64,000 bases of DNA from DTU064 sp045588245 (GTDB lineage: Bacteria > Bacillota > Clostridia > Oscillospirales > CAG-272): the NCBI GenBank assembly GCA_045588245.1, contig JAZNDW010000036.1, positions 1 through 64,000 of the forward strand, read 5' to 3'. The notes under the pieces were generated by a model. It worked only from the letters and a program-made list of their open reading frames with translations. It had not been told where the DNA came from and searched no databases. Position numbers and translations under genes: made by a program. Shown piece after piece: positions 14,815 through 23,501 of this stretch; position 1 is the first letter of the stretch; each line of letters starts with the position of its first letter.

Positions 14815-16485
14815 TCAAAGTTTTTCTGTCATTTCGGTAAGTCTATATACGGAGCGCTCCGCACCGATGATCTTCATAACGGTGTAAAGATCGGGCGAAT
14901 TAAGCTTGCCCGTAACGGCTACGCGGATCATCATGCTGACGTCGGCAACGCTTCCCTTGTAGGCTTCGGGATTCTTGCGATATTCTTTCATATCGGTGCA
15001 GTAACCGAGTTCTGCGGCAATGTTTTTGACCTTCTCAAACCAGGCGTTTGCGTCGTCCTCGTGGTCGTACAGCTTCACAAAAGATGAAAGAACAGCCTTC
15101 ACGTCGGCAAGGGATGTGCCCTCGGGGTACTCGTCCTCTACTTTGAAATATGCGTCATAGAAGAGCGACATATATTCGCGGAGCTCAACCCACGTAGCGT
15201 AGTCTTTTCTCGGCTTGTTTCCGCCGCGGCCGATGTTGATGATCGCTTTTGCGTAATCGGGATCGGCGGCGAGCTTTTCGGAGAAATCTGCATCGAAGTC
15301 AACTGCCCAGCCGTAAAGTGCATCATAAATGTAATCTGCTGTCATTGTGGAAATGACGTTTTTGGAAATGTCGGCGAGCTTGTTCATATCGAAAAGGCAA
15401 CCCGAAACACTCATTTTCTTGATGTTGAACGGAAAATCTCTATATGATTTATCCTTGTTCTGAGCGTGCCATTCCTCAAAGTTTGAGTTAAGCAGTGTCA
15501 TAACGTATTCGGAAACGCAGGCAGGATCGTAGCCAAGACGGCGGTAATCATCCATATTTGCGCCCATGTCACGCTTTGAAAGCTTCTTCTTAGAGCCGTC
15601 CGCATCAAGCTTCATAAGCTGGGAGATGTGCATATACTTCGGTGCGCGCCAGCCGAGATAGCGGAAAAGCTGCAGGTGCTTTGTCAGGCTGGGGAGCCAC
15701 TCCTCGCCTCTTACGACGTGAGTCGTACGCATGAGATGGTCGTCAACGACGTGAGCGAAGTGATACGTGGGAACGCCGTCGGACTTGAGCAAAACGACGT
15801 CCTCGTCGTTTTCGGAAAGCTCAAGATTGCCTCTGACAAGGTCAGTGAACTTGAATTTCTTTTCGGCGTCGCCTTCAGCGATTGCAAAAAGGGCGAACTT
15901 CTGTCCTTTTGCAAGCGCTTCTTCGACCGCTTCAATTGTGAACTGTCTGCGATCGAGCATCGCCTGACGGCGTGCCGCGCCCTCGGCTTCCCAGTCAATA
16001 CTCTTTATCTCAGCTTTTTTATCGACCGTCTTGATCTCGTGAAGCTCCTCTTCCGTTGAGAAAACGGGATAAGCTCTTCCCTCTTTAACGAGGCGCTTTG
16101 CGTATACGTGATAAATGTCAACGCGGCGGCTCTGGCGGTACGGTCCGTACTCGCCGACCTCGCCGTCAACGGTTTCGCCTTCGTCAAATTCCACGCCGTA
16201 ATGCGCAAGAGTTTTAATAAGTGCGGCTGCGGCGCCCTCTACTTCACGGCGCGCGTCCGTATCCTCGATACGCAGATAAAATACACCGCCCGACTGATGT
16301 GCAAGACGCTCGCCTACCATCGCGGGAAACATTCCGCCGAAGTGAACGAAGCCCGTGGGGCTCGGTGCGAATCTCGTAACCTTTGCGCCTTCGGGCAGGT
16401 TTCTTTCGGGATATCTTGCTTCAAGCTCCTCCTCCGTCATCGTAACGTTCGGAAAAAGCAACTCTGCCAAATAATTATAATCCAT
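14815..16485 (-). CDS. gltX: Glutamyl-tRNA synthetase
   Basis: 556 residues, longer than the common 480-500. It ligates glutamate to tRNA-Glu. The HIGH-type motif reads APSPTGFVHFGG, the second signature is KKLSKRD, and YLRIEDTD is present, which together identify GluRS rather than GlnRS. The start ATG follows GAGGT with 4 bases between. The added length is mostly in the C-terminal anticodon-binding part, matching a long Clostridia-type form. With a GlnRS encoded beside it, it is probably discriminating for tRNA-Glu, which is inference. Upstream are a promoter with a palindromic spacer and a short leader. Confidence 0.94.
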   Translation of the reverse strand: MDYNYLAELLFPNVTMTEEELEARYPERNLPEGAKVTRFAPSPTGFVHFGGMFPAMVGERLAHQSGGVFYLRIEDTDARREVEGAAAALIKTLAHYGVEFDEGETVDGEVGEYGPYRQSRRVDIYHVYAKRLVKEGRAYPVFSTEEELHEIKTVDKKAEIKSIDWEAEGAARRQAMLDRRQFTIEAVEEALAKGQKFALFAIAEGDAEKKFKFTDLVRGNLELSENDEDVVLLKSDGVPTYHFAHVVDDHLMRTTHVVRGEEWLPSLTKHLQLFRYLGWRAPKYMHISQLMKLDADGSKKKLSKRDMGANMDDYRRLGYDPACVSEYVMTLLNSNFEEWHAQNKDKSYRDFPFNIKKMSVSGCLFDMNKLADISKNVISTMTADYIYDALYGWAVDFDADFSEKLAADPDYAKAIINIGRGGNKPRKDYATWVELREYMSLFYDAYFKVEDEYPEGTSLADVKAVLSSFVKLYDHEDDANAWFEKVKNIAAELGYCTDMKEYRKNPEAYKGSVADVSMMIRVAVTGKLNSPDLYTVMKIIGAERSVYRLTEMTEKL

Positions 16486-16549
16486 AATAACCTCATATAA
16501 AGTTAAATCATTATCTTATAAGCCAGCCGAAATAAACACGGCTTTTTAG

Positions 16550-16578
16550 ATTATAACACGAAGACTTCGTCTTTTCAA
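16550..16578 (-). promoter_or_regulatory. gltX-glnS promoter with palindromic spacer
   Basis: Minus strand: -35 TTGAAA (16573-16578, TTTCAA on plus), 17 bp, -10 TATAAT (16550-16555), preceded by TG (extended -10). The spacer contains ACGAAG-A-CTTCGT (16558-16570), a perfect 6-bp inverted repeat, which could be an operator. The leader is only about 58 nt, too short for a T-box. Confidence 0.75.
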
Positions 16579-16640
16579 TAATAAATAATCCATATTTAAC
16601 CCGTTAAATTGCAATTTTATAACTGTTATTTCCAAAAATA

Positions 16641-16669
16641 TTGATTTTTACGAAAAATAATGGTATCAT
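16641..16669 (+). promoter_or_regulatory. Promoter of the DivIVA-like gene
   Basis: TTGATT (16641-16646), 17 bp, TATCAT (16664-16669), about 64 bp before the ATG. Confidence 0.6.
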
Positions 16670-16732
16670 AACGTAAGTGGTAAATCATATTTACCGAGTA
16701 CCGCCCAAAGCGGCGGATAACAGAGGTTAAAG

Positions 16733-17257
16733 ATGTCTGCAAATTTATTCAAAACCGCCATGGGCGGATACAATAAGTCCGAGGTTGACGCATACATTCT
16801 TCACGTCAGCAAAAAGGGCGAACGCGAACGCCGCGATTACGAGAAAAAGATCGAGGTTTTAGAAGCTGAGATCAAAAAGCTCAAAGGTGAAAAAGAAAAC
16901 GTCGAATCCCTTTTGAAAGAAGACGAAGCCATCATCTCCGCATTTCATAATATGGTCTCGGAAGCGGGCAGCGAAGCCGCTGATGCGCCTGCAGCGGAGG
17001 CTCTCCCCGAGGAAACGTCTGAGGTCCTCGAAAAATCGAAGCGTTACGATGAAATTAGCCGTCAGCTCGGCGAGATCATCATAAAAGTAAACACTGACGC
17101 GGCACGCATCATCAGCGAAGCCGAAACAGAAGCAAACGCCATCCGTCAAAAAGCGGCGCTTGACATAAAGCTTGCCGCCGAAAGCATCACGCAGAAGCTT
17201 TCTGAGATCGCAAACGAAACGGCAAACGCAGTTGCCGACAGCACCGACGCCGAATAA
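16733..17257 (+). CDS. DivIVA-like coiled-coil protein
   Basis: 174 residues. The N-terminus FKTAMGGYNKSEVDAYI matches the membrane-curvature-binding segment of DivIVA/GpsB proteins. It is followed by a charged coiled coil (about 25-75), an Ala/Glu-rich linker and a second helical segment (about 100-170). DivIVA proteins mark poles and septa and recruit partners. The second coil is short for a true DivIVA, so a GpsB- or SepF-like accessory role is possible. Start follows AGAGG. It is translationally coupled to the HTH gene that begins one base after its stop codon, a pairing that suggests shared timing. Confidence 0.75.
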   Translation: MSANLFKTAMGGYNKSEVDAYILHVSKKGERERRDYEKKIEVLEAEIKKLKGEKENVESLLKEDEAIISAFHNMVSEAGSEAADAPAAEALPEETSEVLEKSKRYDEISRQLGEIIIKVNTDAARIISEAETEANAIRQKAALDIKLAAESITQKLSEIANETANAVADSTDAE

Positions 17258-17258
17258 C

Positions 17259-18083
17259 GTGAACATCGGTAAAAAGATCCGCTCGCTGCGCATCCAACGC
17301 GGCATGACGCAAAAGGAGCTTGCAGGCGGTGAGATCACACGCAATATGCTCTCTCGCATCGAAAACGGTGCCGCGTATCCTTCGATCGGCTCACTGTTGT
17401 ATTTAGCGGAACGGCTTGAGGTCTCCCCGGCATACTTTTTCGATGAATCTGAAAAGACGCAAAGTGAAATTGAAAGTATGCTCTGCTCATACTATAACGA
17501 AGGCGAATACGAAAAATGTATCACCGCGGGCTCTGCCCTCCCCGCAACCGAATCGGGCAACATTTTGGCGCAGTGCTATCTGAACATGGCAGTTTCCGAC
17601 TATCTTCAGATGAAGTTCAAAAGTGCGCGTGAATCGCTTTTATTGGCGAAGGAACAGTGCGAGTCAGCCGCCGACATAACCGACACGGTTTATAACATTG
17701 TGATGTGCCTACTCAAGCTGCAGGACGTTGCGTTTGACACGGGACTTGACGAGCTTTCCTCCGATACGATCCCTTCGTATAAAGCGATGACGGCTAACTT
17801 TTATATGTTCCTGCTGGCAAACGCAGACTCGTGCGCCGACGCAGACGAGCTGTCCAAAAACAGCCTCTTCGGGCTTCACATTTCGGCAAGAGCGGAAATG
17901 TCCGCAGGAAACTACGCCTCTGCCGTAGATATACTGAAGATCGCAAAAACGCGCATTTCCGACACCACACCGCCCGCACTTTCGTTTATGATCTACGACG
18001 ATCTTGAAGCATCTGCCATCAAGACCGAAAATTATAAAGAAGCTTACGAGGCGTCGCGGCTCAAAAATGCCGTCGGAAAATAA
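17259..18083 (+). CDS. HTH (XRE) regulator with TPR-like C-terminal domain
   Basis: 274 residues from a GTG one base after the upstream stop, so it is read by coupled translation; a longer reading would overlap the DivIVA-like gene in another frame. Residues about 1-62 are a Cro/C1 helix-turn-helix (MTQKELAGGEITRNMLSRIENG). The rest is alpha-helical with TPR-like pairs, as in Rgg/PlcR-type peptide-responsive regulators. Such proteins bind DNA and sense small peptides or partners. No peptide precursor gene is visible nearby. Target genes are unknown. Confidence 0.75.
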   Translation: MNIGKKIRSLRIQRGMTQKELAGGEITRNMLSRIENGAAYPSIGSLLYLAERLEVSPAYFFDESEKTQSEIESMLCSYYNEGEYEKCITAGSALPATESGNILAQCYLNMAVSDYLQMKFKSARESLLLAKEQCESAADITDTVYNIVMCLLKLQDVAFDTGLDELSSDTIPSYKAMTANFYMFLLANADSCADADELSKNSLFGLHISARAEMSAGNYASAVDILKIAKTRISDTTPPALSFMIYDDLEASAIKTENYKEAYEASRLKNAVGK

Positions 18084-18106
18084 GATACCGCACCATAGAA
18101 TCGTAT

Positions 18107-18147
18107 AAAGGGGACAGAGAACGAAGCCGTTCTCTGTCCCCTTTTTT
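18107..18147 (+). terminator. Strong terminator after the HTH-TPR gene
   Basis: A 17-bp perfect stem (18107-18123 with 18128-18144), 4-base loop, T-run at the end. Confidence 0.9.
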
Positions 18148-18285
18148 GTTTATCCCGATCCGTTATACCACGCATTGTTATATATAACGATAGATAACAC
18201 AACATTTTGCGAACATTTTCGGGTCGAAGTATTTATATATAATGACGAAATTTCTCCGACAAGAGAAAAACTTCGGGAAAAGCTA

Positions 18286-18313
18286 TTGCAAAAATCGCGC
18301 TTTTAGATATAAT
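18286..18313 (+). promoter_or_regulatory. Promoter of the carboxyltransferase operon
   Basis: TTGCAA (18286-18291), 16 bp, TATAAT (18308-18313), giving a leader of about 80 nt. No riboswitch-like fold was recognised. Confidence 0.65.
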
Positions 18314-18400
18314 TAATTATAATGGGTTAAAATGGGGATAGAATGAATCGAAAAGATCCGTTCACTCACGTTTATCTATATATCAACCGGAGGTTTGTAT

Positions 18401-19879
18401 ATGCAGAAAAAAGATTTCGAAGCGGTTGCAGAAGCGCTCAAGCGCGCTCAGCAGAAAACGACCGCTGCGATCAAAGACTTTCTCCGCGATCTTGACGGCA
18501 AAAACGAAACTGCCGCTCTCGCAGGAAAGCGCCTTACGGCAAGAGCCCGCATTACTGCTCTCTTTGACGAAGGCACATTTGTAGAAACGGGAGCTTTCAT
18601 CAAGCGCCGTGCTACAGAATTCGACCCCGAAGCCGTTGAATCTGACGACTTTGAAGCCGTCATCACCGGTTACGGCTCCGTAAACGGCAACCTCGTTTAC
18701 GCTTTCGCTGAAGATCATTTCCGCAGCAAGGGTGCTGTGGGCGAAGCGCACGCAAAGAAAATCTGCGCGCTTTACGATCTCGCAATCAAGAACGGCGCTC
18801 CCGTTGTCGGCATCTTCGACAGTAACGGCGCATTCATTCTTGAAGGCACATCCGCACTTTCCGGTTACGGAAAGATCATGTCGTCCGTTTCCCGTGCATC
18901 GGGCGTTATTCCGCAGATCGCCATCATCGCAGGCACCTGCGCCGGCTCCGCAGCCGTTATCGCTTCCATGTTTGATGTCACGGTTCTTTCCGAACTCGAC
19001 GGCAAATTCTACGTAACTCTCGGCAACGAATCCTCCCCTGCAATCTCTGTTGCAGACGAGATCTCCGCCATCAAAGAGGCGCAGGCACTTCTTTCCGTTC
19101 TTCCTTCCAACAACTGCGAAGGTACCGTACGTTACGACAATAACGCCAACGGCACCGTTGACGTTTCCTATGTTGCAAACGGAGGCTACGACGTTAAATC
19201 CGTTATCGCTGCCGTTGCTGACAACGGCGCTTATAAGGAGCTCTACGCAGCATACGCTCCCGAGCTCGTTACGGTTCTTTCTTCCGTCGGCGGTATCGTT
19301 ACCGGTATCGTTGCAACTAACCCCGCCGTAAACGAAGGCAAGCTCACCTCTGCTGCAGCAAAGAAGGCTTCCCGCATGATCAGCCTTTGCGACAGCTTCA
19401 ACATTCCCGTACTCACGCTCGTTGACGGTAAGGGTCTTGACCTTGAAAACGCTCCCGAAGCAAATGAGCTTTCCAAGCTCGCATTTGCTTACAGCTCCGC
19501 TGAATGTCCGAAGATCACCGTTATTGTCGGTGAAGCTTACGGTGCGGCTTACACCGTTCTCGGAAGCAAGTCCATCGGCGCAGATATGGCTCTTGCTCTT
19601 CCCACCGCCGTTATCAGCGCTATGCCCGCGAAGTCCGCAGTTGCACTGCTTTGGGACGAAAAATTCGCAGGTGCATCCGATCCCGCAGCTCGCCGTGCAG
19701 AGCTTGAAGAAGAGTGGAACTCCACGTTCGGCTCCGCCGTTGATGCCGCTTACAAGGGCGAAATTGACGATATTATCGACTCCGCAGAGCTTCGTGCGCG
19801 TATCGCCGCGTCTCTTGAGATGCTCTCGATGAAAAACGACAGAGAGCCGTCCAGACGTCATATCAATCTTCCCCTTTAA
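18401..19879 (+). CDS. Acyl-CoA-type carboxyltransferase subunit (MmdA/PccB-like)
   Basis: 492 residues. The ATG at 18401 follows GGAGG by 7 bases; an in-frame TTG six bases earlier lies inside that spacing. It has the two crotonase-like halves of the carboxyltransferase family, with oxyanion-loop blocks such as AGTCAGSAA near 185. In characterised relatives this subunit moves CO2 between an acyl-CoA and carrier biotin. It opens a five-gene operon with OadG, a biotin carrier, OadB and OadA. Sequence is divergent from classical methylmalonyl-CoA decarboxylase alpha, where the loop reads GPCAGGA, so the acyl-CoA substrate is uncertain; methylmalonyl/propionyl-CoA is most likely. Confidence 0.82.
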   Translation: MQKKDFEAVAEALKRAQQKTTAAIKDFLRDLDGKNETAALAGKRLTARARITALFDEGTFVETGAFIKRRATEFDPEAVESDDFEAVITGYGSVNGNLVYAFAEDHFRSKGAVGEAHAKKICALYDLAIKNGAPVVGIFDSNGAFILEGTSALSGYGKIMSSVSRASGVIPQIAIIAGTCAGSAAVIASMFDVTVLSELDGKFYVTLGNESSPAISVADEISAIKEAQALLSVLPSNNCEGTVRYDNNANGTVDVSYVANGGYDVKSVIAAVADNGAYKELYAAYAPELVTVLSSVGGIVTGIVATNPAVNEGKLTSAAAKKASRMISLCDSFNIPVLTLVDGKGLDLENAPEANELSKLAFAYSSAECPKITVIVGEAYGAAYTVLGSKSIGADMALALPTAVISAMPAKSAVALLWDEKFAGASDPAARRAELEEEWNSTFGSAVDAAYKGEIDDIIDSAELRARIAASLEMLSMKNDREPSRRHINLPL

Positions 19880-19894
19880 TGAAAGGAGAATATT

Positions 19895-20299
19895 ATGACC
19901 TTCATTAAATTTGCAGCTCTTGCCGCCGCTACATCCGGAACCGAGCCCTTAGCAACTGCCTCCGAAAAGCTCGAAACCGGTTTTACCGTTCTTTTGCTCG
20001 GTATGGCAACGGTATTTGTGGTGCTCGCCATTCTTTGGCTCGTGCTTGCGCTTTTCCGTGTAATTTTCTACCGAGAAAATAAGCCTGCAGCAAAGAAATC
20101 AGCTCCGGCTCCGGCTCCCGCACCTGCTCCGGCACCCGTCGCGGAACCTGCCGCTCCCGCAGCTGACAACACCGCTCTCGTCGCCGCTATCACAGCCGCG
20201 ATCGCCGCTTACACGTCCGATGATCCCGGATTTACGGGCGGCTTCAGAGTCGTTTCCTTCAGACGCAAGGGTACGGCTTCCCCGTGGAACAAACGATAA
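19895..20299 (+). CDS. oadG: OadG-family decarboxylase gamma subunit
   Basis: 134 residues. One membrane helix (about 30-57), an Ala/Pro-rich flexible segment and a C-terminal GFTGGFRVVSFRR...W block typical of Clostridia OadG-like proteins. Gamma subunits bridge the membrane beta subunit and the soluble carboxyltransferase. Starts 15 bp after the first gene, behind GAAAGGAG. The low-complexity repeat is rich in Ala-Pro, like the linker of the next gene. Confidence 0.82.
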   Translation: MTFIKFAALAAATSGTEPLATASEKLETGFTVLLLGMATVFVVLAILWLVLALFRVIFYRENKPAAKKSAPAPAPAPAPAPVAEPAAPAADNTALVAAITAAIAAYTSDDPGFTGGFRVVSFRRKGTASPWNKR

Positions 20300-20344
20300 T
20301 TGATCGACTCTTAAAAACACTTTTGAAAGGAAAAAGGTTTTATC

Positions 20345-20710
20345 ATGAAAAAGTACAATGTAACCGTAAACGGTATCGTATATGAGGTTATCGTAGAGGA
20401 AGCAGGCGTTGTTGCTTCCTCTCCCGTAGCCGCTCCCGCTCCTGCACCCGTAGCAGCACCCGCTCCCGCTCCTGTAGCCGCTGCAGCTCCCGCAGGCGCC
20501 GTTACCGTTAACGCTCCGATGCCCGGAACGATCCTCAAGGTAAACGTTTCCGCAGGTTCTGAAGTTAAGGAAGGCGACGTTCTCTGCATCCTCGAAGCTA
20601 TGAAGATGGAAAACGAGATCCTCGCTCCCAAGTCCGGTAAGGTAGCATCCGTCAACGTTTCCGGCGGTCAGTCCGTTTCCACCGGCGACCTTCTCGTATC
20701 TCTTTCGTAA
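20345..20710 (+). CDS. Biotin carboxyl carrier protein
   Basis: 121 residues with the biotinylation motif EAMKMEN near residue 90 (K accepts biotin). The lipoyl/biotinyl fold occupies about 55-121, and an Ala-Pro hinge (about 25-50) lets the domain swing between active sites. The N-terminal strands MKKYNVTVNGIVYEV are typical of MmdC and transcarboxylase 1.3S subunits. Being a separate protein, it can serve both carboxyltransferases and the OadB pump in the operon. Confidence 0.92.
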   Translation: MKKYNVTVNGIVYEVIVEEAGVVASSPVAAPAPAPVAAPAPAPVAAAAPAGAVTVNAPMPGTILKVNVSAGSEVKEGDVLCILEAMKMENEILAPKSGKVASVNVSGGQSVSTGDLLVSLS

Positions 20711-20764
20711 TATAGGCTTAACTATTCAAGTTTCACCAAAATATTATAAAGGAGTGTAACCGGT

Positions 20765-21973
20765 TTGGAATTCGTTAAAAAATTCTTAGAAACGACGGGA
20801 TTCATGCAGCTCATCTTTGATGAATCCGGTGCTGTTAATCCGGACTTCATCAAGACGCTCATTATGTACGCCATTATCGGTGGGCTCTTCTATCTCGGTG
20901 TCGTTAAAAAATTCGAGCCGCTTCTTCTCGTTCCGATCGCTTTTGGTATGCTTCTGGCGAACCTTCCCGGAGCAAATCTGATCCACATGGATTTCTTCAT
21001 CAGCGAAGACAACAGTCTTTCTCTCGTTGATACATTAAAGCTCGTCGTTAACGAAGGCGGACTTCTCGATATTCTCTATCTCGGCGTTAAGCTCGGTATT
21101 TACCCCTCGCTCATCTTCATGGGCGTCGGTGCCATGACCGACTTCTCCGCCCTTATCGCTAACCCCGTATCCCTCATGATGGGTGCGGCGGCACAGCTCG
21201 GCGTATTCGTTGCCTTCTTCGGTGCTCTGTTCCTCGGCTTTACCCCCGCAGAAGCTGCCTCTATCGGTATCATCGGCGGTGCTGACGGCCCGACAGCCAT
21301 CCTCGTAACAAAGACGCTTGCTCCTCAGCTTCTCGGCGCTATCGCAATCGCGGCTTACAGCTACATGGCTTTGATCCCGTTCATTCAGCCGCCTTTCATG
21401 AAGCTGTTCACCACGAAGAAGGAACGTCAGATCAAGATGTCCACGCTTCGTCCCGTTTCCAAGCTTGAGCTTGTTATATTCCCCATCGTAGTTACCCTTA
21501 TCGTAACAATGGTAGTTCCGGATGCGGCTCCTCTCGTAGGCTTCCTCATGCTCGGTAACCTCTTCAACGTAACAGGCATTACCGACCGTCTTTCCAAGAC
21601 AGCGCAGAATGAACTTATAAACATCTGCACGATCTTCCTCGGCGTTTCCGTCGGTGCAACCGCAAACGCTTCGAACTTCCTCGCTTGGGACACGATCTTT
21701 ATCATCGCTCTCGGCTTGACTGCGTTCATTTGCTCAACTTGCGGCGGACTTATCTGCGGCAAATTCCTCTGCTGGGTAACCAAGGGTAAGATCAATCCTC
21801 TCATCGGCTCTGCAGGCGTTTCCGCCGTTCCTATGGCGGCTCGCGTTTCCCAGACAGTCGGTCAGAAGGAGAACCCCTCCAACTTCCTGCTCATGCACGC
21901 TATGGGCCCGAACGTCGCCGGAGTTATCGGCTCCGCCGTTGCTGCAGGTGTCCTGCTCTCGCTTTACGCTTAA
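20765..21973 (+). CDS. oadB: Sodium-translocating decarboxylase beta subunit
   Basis: 402 residues starting with TTG at 20765, 10 bases after AAGGAG; the next Met is too far into the first conserved segment. It is a polytopic membrane protein with the family signatures SIGIIGGADGPTA, important for sodium and carboxybiotin handling, and GNLFNVTGIT. In known systems (OadB, MmdB, GcdB) it decarboxylates carboxybiotin and exports two sodium ions. Its place between the biotin carrier and OadA fits that role. Ion specificity is inferred from family. Confidence 0.92.
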   Translation: MEFVKKFLETTGFMQLIFDESGAVNPDFIKTLIMYAIIGGLFYLGVVKKFEPLLLVPIAFGMLLANLPGANLIHMDFFISEDNSLSLVDTLKLVVNEGGLLDILYLGVKLGIYPSLIFMGVGAMTDFSALIANPVSLMMGAAAQLGVFVAFFGALFLGFTPAEAASIGIIGGADGPTAILVTKTLAPQLLGAIAIAAYSYMALIPFIQPPFMKLFTTKKERQIKMSTLRPVSKLELVIFPIVVTLIVTMVVPDAAPLVGFLMLGNLFNVTGITDRLSKTAQNELINICTIFLGVSVGATANASNFLAWDTIFIIALGLTAFICSTCGGLICGKFLCWVTKGKINPLIGSAGVSAVPMAARVSQTVGQKENPSNFLLMHAMGPNVAGVIGSAVAAGVLLSLYA

Positions 21974-22002
21974 TTAAACTACAGAAAGGAACAGTAATAT
22001 AA

Positions 22003-23400
22003 ATGGCAAAGGTTAAAATTACCGAAACCGTTCTTCGTGACTCGCATCAGTCCCTGATCGCTACACGAATGACAACGGAAGAAATGCTCCCCATCCTGTC
22101 CGAGATGGATAAGGTTGGCTATCATTCCCTCGAAGCATGGGGCGGCGCTACATTCGATTCCTGCCTCCGTTTCCTTAATGAGGATCCCTGGGAAAGACTC
22201 CGCAAGATCCGCGCAGAGGTAAAGAACACAAAGCTTCAGATGCTCTTCCGCGGACAGAATATTCTCGGTTACCGCCACTATGCTGATGACGTTGTTGAAT
22301 ATTTCGTTCAGAAGTCTATCGCAAACGGTATCGACATCCTCCGTATTTTCGACGCTCTCAACGACCCCCGCAACTTAAAGACAGCTATCGACGCTACAAG
22401 AAAAGAAGGCGGTCACGTTCAGGCGGTTCTCTCTTACACGACGAGCCCCGTTCACAACAATGAATACTTCGCCAAGTATGCACGTCAGCTTGAAGAGATG
22501 GGCGCTGACTCCATCTGCATCAAGGATATGGCAGGTCTGCTCCTCCCCTACGACGCTTACGAGCTCGTAAAGGCTATCAAGGCGCACTCTTCTCTGCCCG
22601 TACAGCTTCACACGCACTACACATCCGGTCTTGCATCCATGACGATCCTCAAGGCTGTTGAGGCAGGCTGTGACATCGTTGACTGTGCTATCTCTCCGAT
22701 GGCTCTCGGTACGTCCCAGCCCCCGACAGAAGCGATCGTTGCTACTCTCGCAGGCACCGAGTTCGACACAGGTCTTGACCTCGCTCAGCTCGACAAGATT
22801 AACCGTTACTTCACACCCATGCGTGAAAAGTACTTGAAGTCCGGTCTTATGGATCCCAAGGTACTCCAGGTCAACATCAACACGCTTCTTTATCAGATCC
22901 CCGGCGGTATGTACAGTAACCTCATCTCCCAGCTTAAGAATGCAGGCAAGTCCGAGCTTCTTAATGACGTTTTAGAGGAAGTACCGCGCGTTCGCGCAGA
23001 CGCAGGCTACGTTCCGCTCGTAACACCTACTTCCCAGATCGTTGGTACGCAGGCAGTTATGAACGTACTCACAGGCCAGCGCTACAAGATGTGCACAAAC
23101 GAATTCAAGGGCGTTCTTAGAGGTGACTACGGTGAAACACCCGCACCGATCGATCCCGAGTTCCGTAAGTCCATCATCGGCACGACCGAATACAAGAACT
23201 ACCGTCCCGCAGACGATCTCAAGCCCGAGCTTGATAAGCTCCGCGCCGAGATCGCACAGTATATCGAGCAGGACGAGGACGTTCTCTCCTACGCACTGTT
23301 TGAGCAGGTTGCAACGAAGTTCTTCGAAGCACGCAAGGCTGCGAAGTATAACCTCGACGCAGAGGCTGCAGACAAGGCACTCAAGGTTCATCCGGTATAA
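22003..23400 (+). CDS. oadA: Oxaloacetate decarboxylase alpha / pyruvate carboxylase B-type carboxyltransferase
   Basis: 465 residues. A TIM-barrel carboxyltransferase with the start TETVLRDSHQSL, GGATFD, catalytic lysine in CIKDMAG and metal ligands in QLHTHYTSG. It transfers CO2 between oxaloacetate/pyruvate and biotin. Unlike many OadA or PycB proteins it ends before the biotinyl domain; the carrier is the separate gene at 20345. With the acyl-CoA-type subunit in the same operon, the set resembles the 12S, 5S and 1.3S transcarboxylase plus a sodium pump. It is followed by a terminator. Confidence 0.92.
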   Translation: MAKVKITETVLRDSHQSLIATRMTTEEMLPILSEMDKVGYHSLEAWGGATFDSCLRFLNEDPWERLRKIRAEVKNTKLQMLFRGQNILGYRHYADDVVEYFVQKSIANGIDILRIFDALNDPRNLKTAIDATRKEGGHVQAVLSYTTSPVHNNEYFAKYARQLEEMGADSICIKDMAGLLLPYDAYELVKAIKAHSSLPVQLHTHYTSGLASMTILKAVEAGCDIVDCAISPMALGTSQPPTEAIVATLAGTEFDTGLDLAQLDKINRYFTPMREKYLKSGLMDPKVLQVNINTLLYQIPGGMYSNLISQLKNAGKSELLNDVLEEVPRVRADAGYVPLVTPTSQIVGTQAVMNVLTGQRYKMCTNEFKGVLRGDYGETPAPIDPEFRKSIIGTTEYKNYRPADDLKPELDKLRAEIAQYIEQDEDVLSYALFEQVATKFFEARKAAKYNLDAEAADKALKVHPV

Positions 23401-23412
23401 TTAAAACGGTAT

Positions 23413-23441
23413 AAAAAAACGCGCCTGCGGGCGCGTTTTTT
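23413..23441 (+). terminator. Terminator of the carboxyltransferase operon
   Basis: A GC-rich hairpin (ACGCGCC, loop, GGCGCGT) flanked by an A-run and a T-run. It works in either direction. Confidence 0.88.
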
Positions 23442-23451
23442 ATAGTCGCAA

Positions 23452-23501
23452 AGAAGAAGCCTCCCAACCGCCTATAAAAAGGAGAACGGGAGACTTCTTC
23501 T
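23452..23501. repeat. 14-bp inverted repeat downstream of the operon
   Basis: AGAAGAAGCCTCCC (23452-23465) and GGGAGACTTCTTCT (23488-23501), one mismatch, 22-bp loop. It could be a second hairpin or a relic of a mobile repeat. No transposase is near. Confidence 0.45.

Noticed and set aside
16486..16549. T-box or other riboswitch in the gltX leader
   Set aside because: The leader is only about 58 nt and lacks the conserved T-box elements.
18383..19861. Long minus-strand open frame opposite the carboxyltransferase gene
   Set aside because: A shadow of a codon-biased gene; Cys/Gly-rich with no recognisable fold and no ribosome site.
23452..23501. Inverted repeat as insertion-sequence ends
   Set aside because: There is no transposase and no target-site duplication; a hairpin is simpler.
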